Source of the DNA: Pirellulales bacterium | GTDB lineage: Bacteria; Planctomycetota; Planctomycetia; Pirellulales; JALHPA01 | Direction of reading: 5' to 3' | Assembly: GCA_022842745.1 (NCBI GenBank) | Contig: JALHPA010000030.1 | Location: forward strand, 1 to 11,388 | DNA length: 11,388 nt | Shown: in pieces, positions 7,077-11,388 of the stretch | Layout of the letters: the number at the start of each line of letters is the position of its first letter | Position numbering within the stretch: the first letter of the stretch is position 1 | The notes under the pieces: generated by a model | What the model was told of the DNA's origin: nothing | Databases searched by the model: none | The model's input: the letters and a program-made list of their open reading frames with translations, nothing else | Position numbers and translations under genes: made by a program

Positions 7077-8483
7077 ATGGCATCCGCGCCGGCCCATCTT
7101 CGCCGCCGCTTTCTGCTGGCGGCGCTCACGTTTGTCCTGGTAGCGGTGTATGGGTCGTGGGTGCCTTTCGAGTGGACCCCGCTGTCCCTCTCGACCGCGC
7201 TGACCAGGTTTCGTAGCCTGGGGCTGCACTCCTGGAGCGTCGCCTCGCGCACCGACCTGGCCGCGAATCTGCTCCTGTTCGTGCCGATCGGTTTTTTCTT
7301 CTGGGCGGCGTTTGCCGAAGGCCACGCGATTGGCCGGAAGCTCGTGGTGTCGGTCGTGGTGTTGTTTCTCTCGTCCCTATTCAGCCTGGGGATCGAATTC
7401 GTCCAGCTCTGGTTTCCGCCGCGCGTCCCCTCCCTGGTGGACGTATCCGCTCAGGTTGTCGGCGTCGGTTGTGGAATTGCGTTCGCCTGGCTAGCCGCCG
7501 AGCCTTGTGCGGAATGGCTGCGATCGCACATGGATGCCGGCAGCCCCGCGGGCGTTCTCGATGGTTGGCTGACTCTGTACGTCCTCGGTCTGGGGACGTA
7601 CAACCTCCTGCCGCTCGACCTGACCATTCGGCCGGAAGAGTTGTTTGGCAAATACAAGGGGGGGCGATTGGTTTGGGTCCCTGGAGGCGATTTAGCCACC
7701 TGGCAAGACTGGTGGGACCAGTCGATCGGTCTGGCCCTGTTTGTTCCGGTTGGCGTTTGGATCGTTCGCCGACTGCAACGTTTTGGACCGGCCCGCCCCA
7801 TCGACGCCTTTGCCTGGTGCGGTTTGGCGGCGCTGGCAATGGAACTGGCGCAAATCCCGATCCTGTCGCGGACCGCATCGGCGACCAACGCGGTATTTCA
7901 CACAGCGGGCGCCGGCCTGGGAGTGGTTCTCGCGCGGCGCTTCCGGCGGGCCCATCAGAATCCGAACGGACTGGCGGAGGGCGATTCTGCCCCTCCTTAC
8001 GCCCCGGCCTGGTTCCTGGCGATTACCGCGTACTCGGCGTTTTTGTTGGCTCTCTATTGGCAGCCATTCCGTTGGGAAACGGACTCTACGGCCGTCGTGG
8101 AACGGTGGCGCGATTTCTTCTCGATTCCCTTTGCCACGATGCTCTGGGGGACCGAATTCAATGCGATGACCCAGACTGTGCGCAAATTGTTCAGTTTCTT
8201 GATTCTGGGGCTGCTGCTGGCCATTGCATCGCGTCCCAAGATTGGGCGGCCAACGCGGCTATCGTTGCTTCTTTCCCTGGGCTATTCCTGGTCGCTGGCC
8301 CTCCTCGTGGAGCTGGGCCAGCTTTTCCTGCCCGACCGCACTCCCGATTCCACCGACGTGGTCCTTTACGGCTTGGGCGCAAGCTGCGGTTTGGTGGGCA
8401 TGCGCCGCCTGTTCCGGCGTTTTCCTCGGCCTTCAAGTTTGCCATCGCCGGAGTCCTCGGACTCGGTCGACTCTCGCTCCTGA
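7077..8483 (+). CDS. Membrane protein with three VanZ-like modules
   Basis: From the ATG at 7077 this is a 468-residue integral membrane protein, several times the length of an ordinary single VanZ domain. Three similar modules occur in tandem. Module 1 has a hydrophobic start (12-30), TDLAANLLLFVPIGFFF (59-75) and IEFVQLWFPPRVPSLVDVSAQVVG (106-129). Module 2 has YNLLPLDLTIRPEE (175-188), SIGLALFVPVGVWI (216-229) and MELAQIPILSRTASATNAVFHTAGAGLG (255-282). Module 3 has ALYWQPFRWE (325-334), FSFLILGLLLAI (372-383) and VELGQLFLPDRTPDSTDVVLYGLGASCG (411-438). Each has an E-x-x-Q pair at the same place. VanZ proteins give low-level teicoplanin resistance in enterococci; in polysaccharide loci their role is unknown and may be handling of lipid-linked intermediates. 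An in-frame TTG at 7035 overlapping the previous stop (TTGA) is an alternative start, adding 14 residues. The C-terminus is Ser-rich. Confidence 0.8.
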   Translation: MASAPAHLRRRFLLAALTFVLVAVYGSWVPFEWTPLSLSTALTRFRSLGLHSWSVASRTDLAANLLLFVPIGFFFWAAFAEGHAIGRKLVVSVVVLFLSSLFSLGIEFVQLWFPPRVPSLVDVSAQVVGVGCGIAFAWLAAEPCAEWLRSHMDAGSPAGVLDGWLTLYVLGLGTYNLLPLDLTIRPEELFGKYKGGRLVWVPGGDLATWQDWWDQSIGLALFVPVGVWIVRRLQRFGPARPIDAFAWCGLAALAMELAQIPILSRTASATNAVFHTAGAGLGVVLARRFRRAHQNPNGLAEGDSAPPYAPAWFLAITAYSAFLLALYWQPFRWETDSTAVVERWRDFFSIPFATMLWGTEFNAMTQTVRKLFSFLILGLLLAIASRPKIGRPTRLSLLLSLGYSWSLALLVELGQLFLPDRTPDSTDVVLYGLGASCGLVGMRRLFRRFPRPSSLPSPESSDSVDSRS

Positions 8484-8565
8484 GTCGGGGTAGGGTTATC
8501 GGACCTGGGAGATGCTACGCCTGCGTGGCGGTCCCGCGCGCGGGCCAACGGACTGCCGTGGCCGG

Positions 8566-8587
8566 TAGAATCGGCACGAAATATAAA
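8566..8587 (+). promoter_or_regulatory. Possible -10 elements upstream of the phosphatase gene
   Basis: Two -10-like hexamers, TAGAAT (8566-8571) and TATAAA (8582-8587), lie in the 188-base gap after the VanZ-like gene, about 85-100 bases before the phosphatase ATG. The second has a poor -35, TGGCCG, 17 bases upstream at 8559-8564; the first has no recognisable -35. A 12-base palindrome CCCGCGCGCGGG (8533-8544) lies just upstream. A separate promoter here is reasonable because the following gene is unrelated to the glycan locus, but the match is weak. Confidence 0.25.
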
Positions 8588-8671
8588 CTATCCTTCTGCG
8601 GGTCGGCTGCGTGGCGCTCTTTCCGCGGCGCCCGGTTTAGGTTTTGTCGAGCGGATCTGCGCCATTGAGCC

Positions 8672-9358
8672 ATGCCAGAGCAACGTTCCCGGAAGTTCGT
8701 TATTGGCGACATTCACGGTTGCCTGACAGCGCTGGACGCCCTCTTGGCAGCGCTCCAACTGGCGGCGGTCGACACGGTGGTCACGGTCGGGGATTATGTG
8801 GATCGCGGCCCCGACAGCCGCGGCGTGCTTGACCGACTGATCGGTCTCGCCGATCGCTGCGAGTTCATCCCCCTGCTCGGCAACCACGAGGCGAGCTTTC
8901 TGGCCGTCCTCGACGGTTACATGGGGGCCGATGCGTGGCAGGAAGAAATGGGCGGCGACGCCACGCTCGCCTCGTACGGCGGGGAGTTGGCGAACGTCCC
9001 CGCCGCCCATCAGGTCTGGCTGCGACACTGCCGACTGTATCATGAATTCGATCGCTGGTTCGTCATGCACGCCAATTATCTATCCGACGTCGCCATCGAC
9101 CGACAACCGGAGGACGTCCAACTCTGGTTCTCCCTGCGGGAGTACGTCCCGCCGCCGCACGAGTCCGGCAAAATCGCCATTGTTGGGCATACGCCCCAGC
9201 CCGAGGGCAAAGTGCTCGATCTAGGCCACCTGAAGTGCATCGACACAGGCTGTTGTTACGGTGGATGGCTCACGGCGCTTGAATTGGAGTCCGGAGACCA
9301 GTATCAAGCCAATCAAGCCGGTGAAACGCGGCTCCTGCGCGGCGCCCCGCCTGGCTGA
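8672..9358 (+). CDS. PPP-type metallophosphatase (serine/threonine protein phosphatase / ApaH-PrpA-like)
   Basis: A complete 228-residue calcineurin-like phosphoesterase with every signature of the PPP family: GDIHG (12-16; D13, H15), GDYVDRGPDS (40-49; D41), LLGNHE (68-73; N71, H72), the histidine of FVMHANY (130-136; H133) and IVGHTP (170-175; H173), then IDTGCCYGGWLTALEL (190-205). These residues bind two metal ions. Small bacterial members remove phosphate from proteins or split diadenosine polyphosphates; length and motifs favour a PrpA-like protein phosphatase, but substrate cannot be assigned. The ATG is 188 bases after the VanZ-like gene without a convincing Shine-Dalgarno sequence. 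It is probably a separate unit from the glycan locus. It converges with the leftward small gene at 9487-9732. Confidence 0.9.
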   Translation: MPEQRSRKFVIGDIHGCLTALDALLAALQLAAVDTVVTVGDYVDRGPDSRGVLDRLIGLADRCEFIPLLGNHEASFLAVLDGYMGADAWQEEMGGDATLASYGGELANVPAAHQVWLRHCRLYHEFDRWFVMHANYLSDVAIDRQPEDVQLWFSLREYVPPPHESGKIAIVGHTPQPEGKVLDLGHLKCIDTGCCYGGWLTALELESGDQYQANQAGETRLLRGAPPG

Positions 9359-9389
9359 GCGATTATCACTCTGCGCCGTTGTCGACCAC

Positions 9390-9413
9390 CTGGCGAGCGG
9401 GCCGGCGAGCCAG
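9390..9413. terminator. GC-rich hairpin after the phosphatase gene, possible terminator
   Basis: CTGGC (9390-9394) pairs with GCCAG (9409-9413). Inside, the pattern GA-GC...GC-GA allows a tandem G-A mismatch and two more base pairs around a six-base loop. It begins 32 bases after the phosphatase stop, between convergent genes, where a transcription stop is expected. There is no T run, so a classical intrinsic terminator is not supported. Confidence 0.25.
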
Positions 9414-9454
9414 AGGGGGACGTACTGACATCGTGTCCCGCATGCCGATTCGAC

Positions 9455-9474
9455 GCCTATTAGACGCTAACGGC
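9455..9474. terminator. Weak hairpin after the 81-residue protein gene, possible terminator
   Basis: GCC (9455-9457) and TTAG (9460-9463) can pair with CTAA (9467-9470) and GGC (9472-9474), with a small internal loop and a three-base apical loop. It lies 13 bases beyond the stop of the leftward small gene. No T run follows on either strand, so it is only a candidate. Confidence 0.18.
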
Positions 9475-9486
9475 CAATGTCCGTAC

Positions 9487-9732
9487 TCAGGAAGGCTGTT
9501 GGCCGTCGGTCAGCTCAATCAGTTCGTTAGAGACGCGCACGGCTTCTTGACGCAAGGCGTCCAGTTGATCCATAAGCTGTGTCAGCCGGACCTGGTCGTG
9601 CCGAGCATCGAACATGGAACGCGTGATCCGCTGTTGAGCGTCGTGCCAGCGCAGCCAAAGCAGGAGAGCCGCCTGATACCGCTCAAGCAAGTCAACAGCT
9701 TCCGATTTTTCCACGGTAAGCTTGGCTTGCAT
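9487..9732 (-). CDS. Small helical hypothetical protein (81 residues)
   Basis: I do not recognise this protein. Although the frame is open upstream to 9891, the ATG at 9732 is the start of choice: AGGAGG (9747-9742) lies nine bases before it, the strongest Shine-Dalgarno sequence in the window, and a good promoter lies further upstream. The protein starts MQAKLTVEKSEAVDLLERYQ and is almost all helix-forming. Residues 10-40 hold an aromatic-rich amphipathic helix (LLLWLRWHDAQQR, 23-35). Residues 44-75 have a heptad-like pattern (LTQLMDQLDALRQEAVRVSNEL) suggesting a coiled coil. There is no signal peptide or membrane span. It is monocistronic and converges on the phosphatase gene. A cytoplasmic partner-binding or regulatory role is possible but unsupported. 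Evidence for a real gene is good; function unknown. Confidence 0.7.
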   Translation of the reverse strand: MQAKLTVEKSEAVDLLERYQAALLLWLRWHDAQQRITRSMFDARHDQVRLTQLMDQLDALRQEAVRVSNELIELTDGQQPS

Positions 9733-9741
9733 TTTTCGCTC

Positions 9742-9747
9742 CCTCCT
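9742..9747 (-). promoter_or_regulatory. Ribosome binding site deciding the start of the 81-residue protein
   Basis: On the minus strand AGGAGG is followed nine bases later by ATG (9732-9730). It is within GGAGGAGGGAG, an extended complement to the 16S tail. It decides between this ATG and longer upstream-open readings of the same frame. Confidence 0.7.
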
Positions 9748-9814
9748 CCGCCGCCTTCTGTGGCCAAGAAGCCGCTGGCGGAACCAGAAAAGATTGCCCC
9801 CCTTTGCCGATGGA

Positions 9815-9843
9815 ATTCTAAGAAGGGTCCCCCATTCGGACAA
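9815..9843 (-). promoter_or_regulatory. Promoter of the 81-residue protein gene
   Basis: Reading the minus strand, TTGTCC (9843-9838) matches TTGACA at four of six positions, and TAGAAT (9820-9815) matches TATAAT at five of six, with the ideal 17-base spacer. Transcription would begin near 9808, giving a leader of about 76 bases before the ATG at 9732, with the Shine-Dalgarno sequence inside it. Confidence 0.5.
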
Positions 9844-9922
9844 GAGAAGTTGGGCTGCCAATTCCCGCAAAGCCGCACCGTGCGGGGCCAAGGAAGCGGC
9901 GCTCGCGCACGATCAGACATCG

Positions 9923-9938
9923 TGTGAAAAACTTCACA
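9923..9938. promoter_or_regulatory. Perfect CRP/FNR-type palindrome, TGTGA-N6-TCACA
   Basis: TGTGA (9923-9927) and TCACA (9934-9938) are separated by six bases, exactly the classical CRP consensus core, and the symmetry extends one base further on each side (A/T at 9928 and 9933). It lies about 120 bases upstream of the predicted transcription start of the 81-residue protein gene, a distance usable by an upstream activator. Alternatively the TGTGAA/TTCACA repeat could be a small RNA hairpin. Confidence 0.4.
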
Positions 9939-9941
9939 ATT

Positions 9942-9962
9942 GCACGGACGAACAAACCGTGC
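9942..9962 (-). terminator. GC hairpin followed by a T-rich stretch, possible hpf terminator
   Basis: GCACGG and CCGTGC (9942-9947 and 9957-9962) form a perfect six-base stem with a nine-base loop. On the minus strand the hairpin is followed by AATTGTGAAGTTTTTC, with a run of five T about ten bases on. It is about 150 bases after the hpf stop. The gap between stem and T run makes it a weak terminator candidate. Confidence 0.25.
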
Positions 9963-10045
9963 GGCAAAATCGACTTAACCGCGCCCCCTGACTGGGAACA
10001 ACTCATTCACGGTCCGAGCGAGGAAGGGAGGGGGTTTAGCGACGT

Positions 10046-10059
10046 CGCCTCGAAAGGCG
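10046..10059. other. Short hairpin downstream of hpf
   Basis: CGCCT (10046-10050) and AGGCG (10055-10059) pair around a four-base loop; on the minus strand the loop reads TTCG. It is 52 bases past the hpf stop. No T run follows. It may protect the mRNA 3' end or be chance. Confidence 0.2.
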
Positions 10060-10110
10060 GTGGCCGGCCGTGCGGCTAAGCGGCAGCCACTGCGTCGAAT
10101 ACGCTATGTC

Positions 10111-10464
10111 TTACTGGTCCCCGGCGAATGAGGTGCGGCCCTTGGGATCATCCAAACGCGAGAGCGTTTTTTCAACAATTTTTTCCAGCTTTTCCGCCGC
10201 GCCGTCCAGTGCGAGTTCATAGGTCGCGGCTTGATTCGTGACGGCGATCGGCTGCAGACCGGCCAGCCTGGCTTCGAGCACGCAGCGCTTGTCGTTGTCC
10301 CCCGTCTTGTGCTTGGTGTTCTCGTCCGACAGATGGACTTCCACCCGCGTGACCCGCTGCGCGAACCGCCCCAAAGCATCCTGGACGGCGCTTTCGGCGT
10401 ATTGGGTTAGGAAGTCGCCAGCGCTGGTGTGATTGTCGGTGTTGATTTGGATTTGCACGGCCAC
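10111..10464 (-). CDS. hpf: Ribosome hibernation factor HPF/RaiA family, short form
   Basis: A short-form HPF/RaiA (S30AE domain) protein of 117 residues, or 115 from the second start. The fold pattern is clear: QIQINTDNHT (4-13), a first helix FLTQYAESAVQDALGRF (18-34), the strand VTRVEVHLSDEN (38-49), CVLEARLAGLQPIAVTNQAAT (61-81), and the last helix ALDGAAEKLEKIVEKTLSRL (85-104). These proteins bind the 30S subunit in the tRNA/mRNA channel and silence ribosomes in stationary phase or stress. No long-form dimerisation domain follows. The listed start is GTG 10464, but GTG 10458 gives MQIQIN, the usual N-terminus, with AAAGGG a few bases upstream; it may be the true start. It lies downstream of a 445-base gap that could be a long structured leader. 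Confidence 0.9.
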   Translation of the reverse strand: MAVQIQINTDNHTSAGDFLTQYAESAVQDALGRFAQRVTRVEVHLSDENTKHKTGDNDKRCVLEARLAGLQPIAVTNQAATYELALDGAAEKLEKIVEKTLSRLDDPKGRTSFAGDQ

Positions 10465-10632
10465 CCTTTCGATGATTCGACCTGTTCGATTGTCACAAAG
10501 CTAAGCCCGTTACCACTCTCCGCGAGTTCGACGGGAGACATTCTCGACGGACGGCGCCTGCGCCGCCTCGCCGACGATATCGGCCCAGCGAAAACGTTTG
10601 AAGGCGATTGACCAACTGGCCTGGCGCGTCGC

Positions 10633-10731
10633 ATTGGCTGCCAATACATCCCCCTGGTCGACACCTGCCGATCGGGGGATGCTCATCGCAGCGGGCGATC
10701 GCGCAGCCGGGTGAAATCTCGCGCCGGCTGC
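10633..10731 (-). ncRNA. Cluster of three stem-loops: candidate structured hpf leader or small RNA
   Basis: Three inverted repeats stand side by side. ATTGG/CCAAT (10633-10637 and 10641-10645) has a three-base loop. CATCCCCC/GGGGGATG (10647-10654 and 10674-10681) is a perfect eight-base stem, whose loop adds TCG/CGA (10658-10660 and 10669-10671). GCAGCCGG/CCGGCTGC (10703-10710 and 10724-10731) is a second perfect eight-base stem with a 13-base loop. On the minus strand a TAGAAT (10748-10743) ends 11 bases before the last-named stem, so a transcript could begin just ahead of it. The strand is chosen for that reason only. It may be a leader of hpf, a separate RNA, or DNA-level symmetry; I recognise no known RNA family. 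Confidence 0.3.
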
Positions 10732-10742
10732 CAACCACCCCT

Positions 10743-10748
10743 ATTCTA
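10743..10748 (-). promoter_or_regulatory. Isolated TAGAAT -10-like hexamer upstream of the stem-loop cluster
   Basis: The hexamer matches TATAAT at five of six positions on the minus strand. No -35 is recognisable 16-18 bases upstream, and there is no extended -10 TG. If used, transcription would start near 10736, just before the first stem-loop, giving hpf a leader of about 270 bases. Confidence 0.22.
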
Positions 10749-10909
10749 GACGACCGGATTGCGGCTTGCTGCGCCCGCACACCCGCCCCCTGGCTTTAGC
10801 GAAGGTAACGGTTCTGCATGCTATGCCACGTCGACGGGCGTGCTGATTTGACACACCCGGCTCGAAATGGACGCCATCATGGGCGTTCGCGGTTCTTTCG
10901 ATGGCAGCG

Positions 10910-11388
10910 CTAGGCCGATCGCTCCAACGACTGCTCTTGATTGAGCTTGTTGTAGAGCGTCTTAAGGCTGATGCCGAGTTCTTCGGCCGTTTTGGGCTTA
11001 TGGCCGTCATTACGCCGCAATGCGTCGTGAATCGCCTGCATCTCAATCTCACGCAGCGTGATGGGACCGAAGGTCTTCACGCGCGGCTCGCGGGCATGCT
11101 TCGGGTCGAGTTTGCTCGGCAGGTGCTCGGCGCCGATCGGCAGTTTGTCGCACAGGATGGAGGCGTGCTCGACGACATTGGCAAGTTCGCGCACGTTGCC
11201 GGGCCAGGAGTGGCCCTGGAGCATGGCGACCGCCGCCGGGGTGAACAGATCGTCTCCCAGACGGACGTGCGGCAAACAGCGCTTCAGCAAGTGCGCCGCC
11301 AGCAGGGGCACATCTTCGCTGCGCTCGTGCAGACTGGGGAGGGGGATTTCAAAGGTGTTGATGCGGAACATCAGATCCTCTCGAAACT
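10910..11388 (-). CDS. Sigma-54-dependent transcriptional activator, C-terminal part; 5' end outside the window
   Basis: The gene enters from beyond 11388 and runs leftward to a TAG at 10912-10910. The frame is open through the edge and reads FREDL-MFRIN, the usual FREDLYYRLN motif of the AAA+ domain, so the ATG at 11371 is internal. Visible are the end of the AAA+ ATPase domain (FRINTFEIPLPSLHERSEDVPLL and the sensor II motif SWPGNVREL), a linker, and a Fis-type helix-turn-helix (LREIEMQAIHDALRRNDGHKPKTAEELGISLKTLYNKLNQ). Such proteins, often NtrC/AtoC-like response regulators, remodel sigma-54 polymerase at enhancer-bound promoters. The sensory domain is outside the window, so the signal is unknown. 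The C-terminal end is complete. Confidence 0.9.
   Translation of the reverse strand, partial: FREDLMFRINTFEIPLPSLHERSEDVPLLAAHLLKRCLPHVRLGDDLFTPAAVAMLQGHSWPGNVRELANVVEHASILCDKLPIGAEHLPSKLDPKHAREPRVKTFGPITLREIEMQAIHDALRRNDGHKPKTAEELGISLKTLYNKLNQEQSLERSA

Larger units (their letters stand above)
9733..10110. other. 378-base gene-free stretch between hpf and the small gene
   Basis: This interval lies between two leftward genes. Its 9733-9850 end holds the promoter, leader and ribosome binding site of the 81-residue protein. The middle holds a perfect TGTGA-N6-TCACA site and an adjacent GC hairpin. The end near hpf holds a short hairpin (10046-10059) and a GGCCGGCC palindrome (10062-10069). The open reading frame crossing part of it on the plus strand (9379-9927) is antisense, proline- and arginine-rich, and not credible. 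Confidence 0.6.
10465..10909. other. 445-base gene-free region upstream of hpf
   Basis: No credible coding sequence: the open frames here have arginine/proline-rich, low-complexity translations. It holds a cluster of three stem-loops (10633-10731), an isolated TAGAAT on the minus strand (10748-10743), and a weak second promoter candidate for hpf with TTCAAA (10602-10597) and TATCGT (10579-10574) 17 bases apart. Just past the sigma-54 activator stop, GCCATC (10873-10878) and GATGGC (10900-10905) form a loose inverted repeat without a T run. Confidence 0.55.

Noticed and set aside
6322..7083. Minus-strand open frame of 253 codons
   Set aside because: Entirely antisense to the FemAB-like gene, whose conserved C-terminal GNAT motif makes the plus strand the coding one.
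7469..8668. Open frame of 399 codons on the plus strand, frame-shifted relative to the VanZ-like gene
   Set aside because: It lies almost wholly within the VanZ-like gene. The translation is Gly/Arg/Pro-rich and lacks the hydrophobic periodicity of the membrane protein in the other frame.
9379..9927. Open frame of 182 codons on the plus strand
   Set aside because: Antisense to the 81-residue protein, which has a promoter and Shine-Dalgarno sequence. The plus-strand translation has a proline run and no coherent structure, and no signals precede it.
10681..10800. GG-N10-GC spacings on the minus strand, considered as sigma-54 promoters for hpf
   Set aside because: Only the invariant dinucleotides match. 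The flanking TGGCAC and TTGCA positions do not, and such spacings are common in GC-rich DNA.
10848..10853. TTGACA on the plus strand downstream of the sigma-54 activator gene
   Set aside because: No -10 at an acceptable spacing and no plus-strand gene follows.
1..11388. Mobile elements, CRISPR, tRNA or rRNA genes
   Set aside because: No transposase, integrase, spaced direct repeats, T-loop-like tRNA pattern or rRNA-like sequence was seen on reading both strands by eye.

Overview
The window looks like chromosome from a high-GC planctomycete, most likely a Pirellulales relative. This is inferred from protein style (a planctomycete-type HPF, a VanZ-like protein and a FemAB-like protein in a polysaccharide cluster), from the scarcity of Shine-Dalgarno sequences, and from AGAAT-type -10 hexamers between genes. 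No rRNA, tRNA, insertion sequence, CRISPR array or phage gene is visible.

Positions 1-8483 are one long rightward gene train that reads as a cell-surface glycan or exopolysaccharide locus. It begins with three family 4-like glycosyltransferases; the first is cut by the window edge. A candidate promoter overlaps the stop codon of the third. It leads into a compact four-gene cassette: a 77-residue peptide with a Tat-like signal, a PqqD-like small protein, an HprK-related P-loop kinase and a DxD nucleotidyltransferase-fold protein. A FemAB/GNAT-like acyltransferase and a membrane protein with three VanZ-like modules follow. From the PqqD-like gene on, the genes overlap or nearly touch, so they are probably co-translated. 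The cassette matches the poorly understood 'HPr-rel-A' type of system (HprK-related kinase plus PqqD-like protein). It is the best candidate here for an undescribed pathway: the small exported peptide could be its substrate, modified or attached to the glycan made by the neighbouring enzymes.

Positions 8672-9358 encode a PPP-type metallophosphatase, rightward, with its own possible promoter. It faces a leftward gene for an 81-residue helical protein of unknown function (9487-9732), which has a convincing promoter and a strong Shine-Dalgarno sequence. Upstream of that gene, a 378-base gene-free stretch holds a perfect TGTGA-N6-TCACA site and nearby hairpins.

Positions 10111-10464 (leftward) encode a short ribosome hibernation factor. 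A 445-base gene-free region follows, with a cluster of three stem-loops that could be a long hpf leader or an unannotated RNA. The window closes with the C-terminal part of a leftward sigma-54-dependent activator, cut by the edge at 11388.
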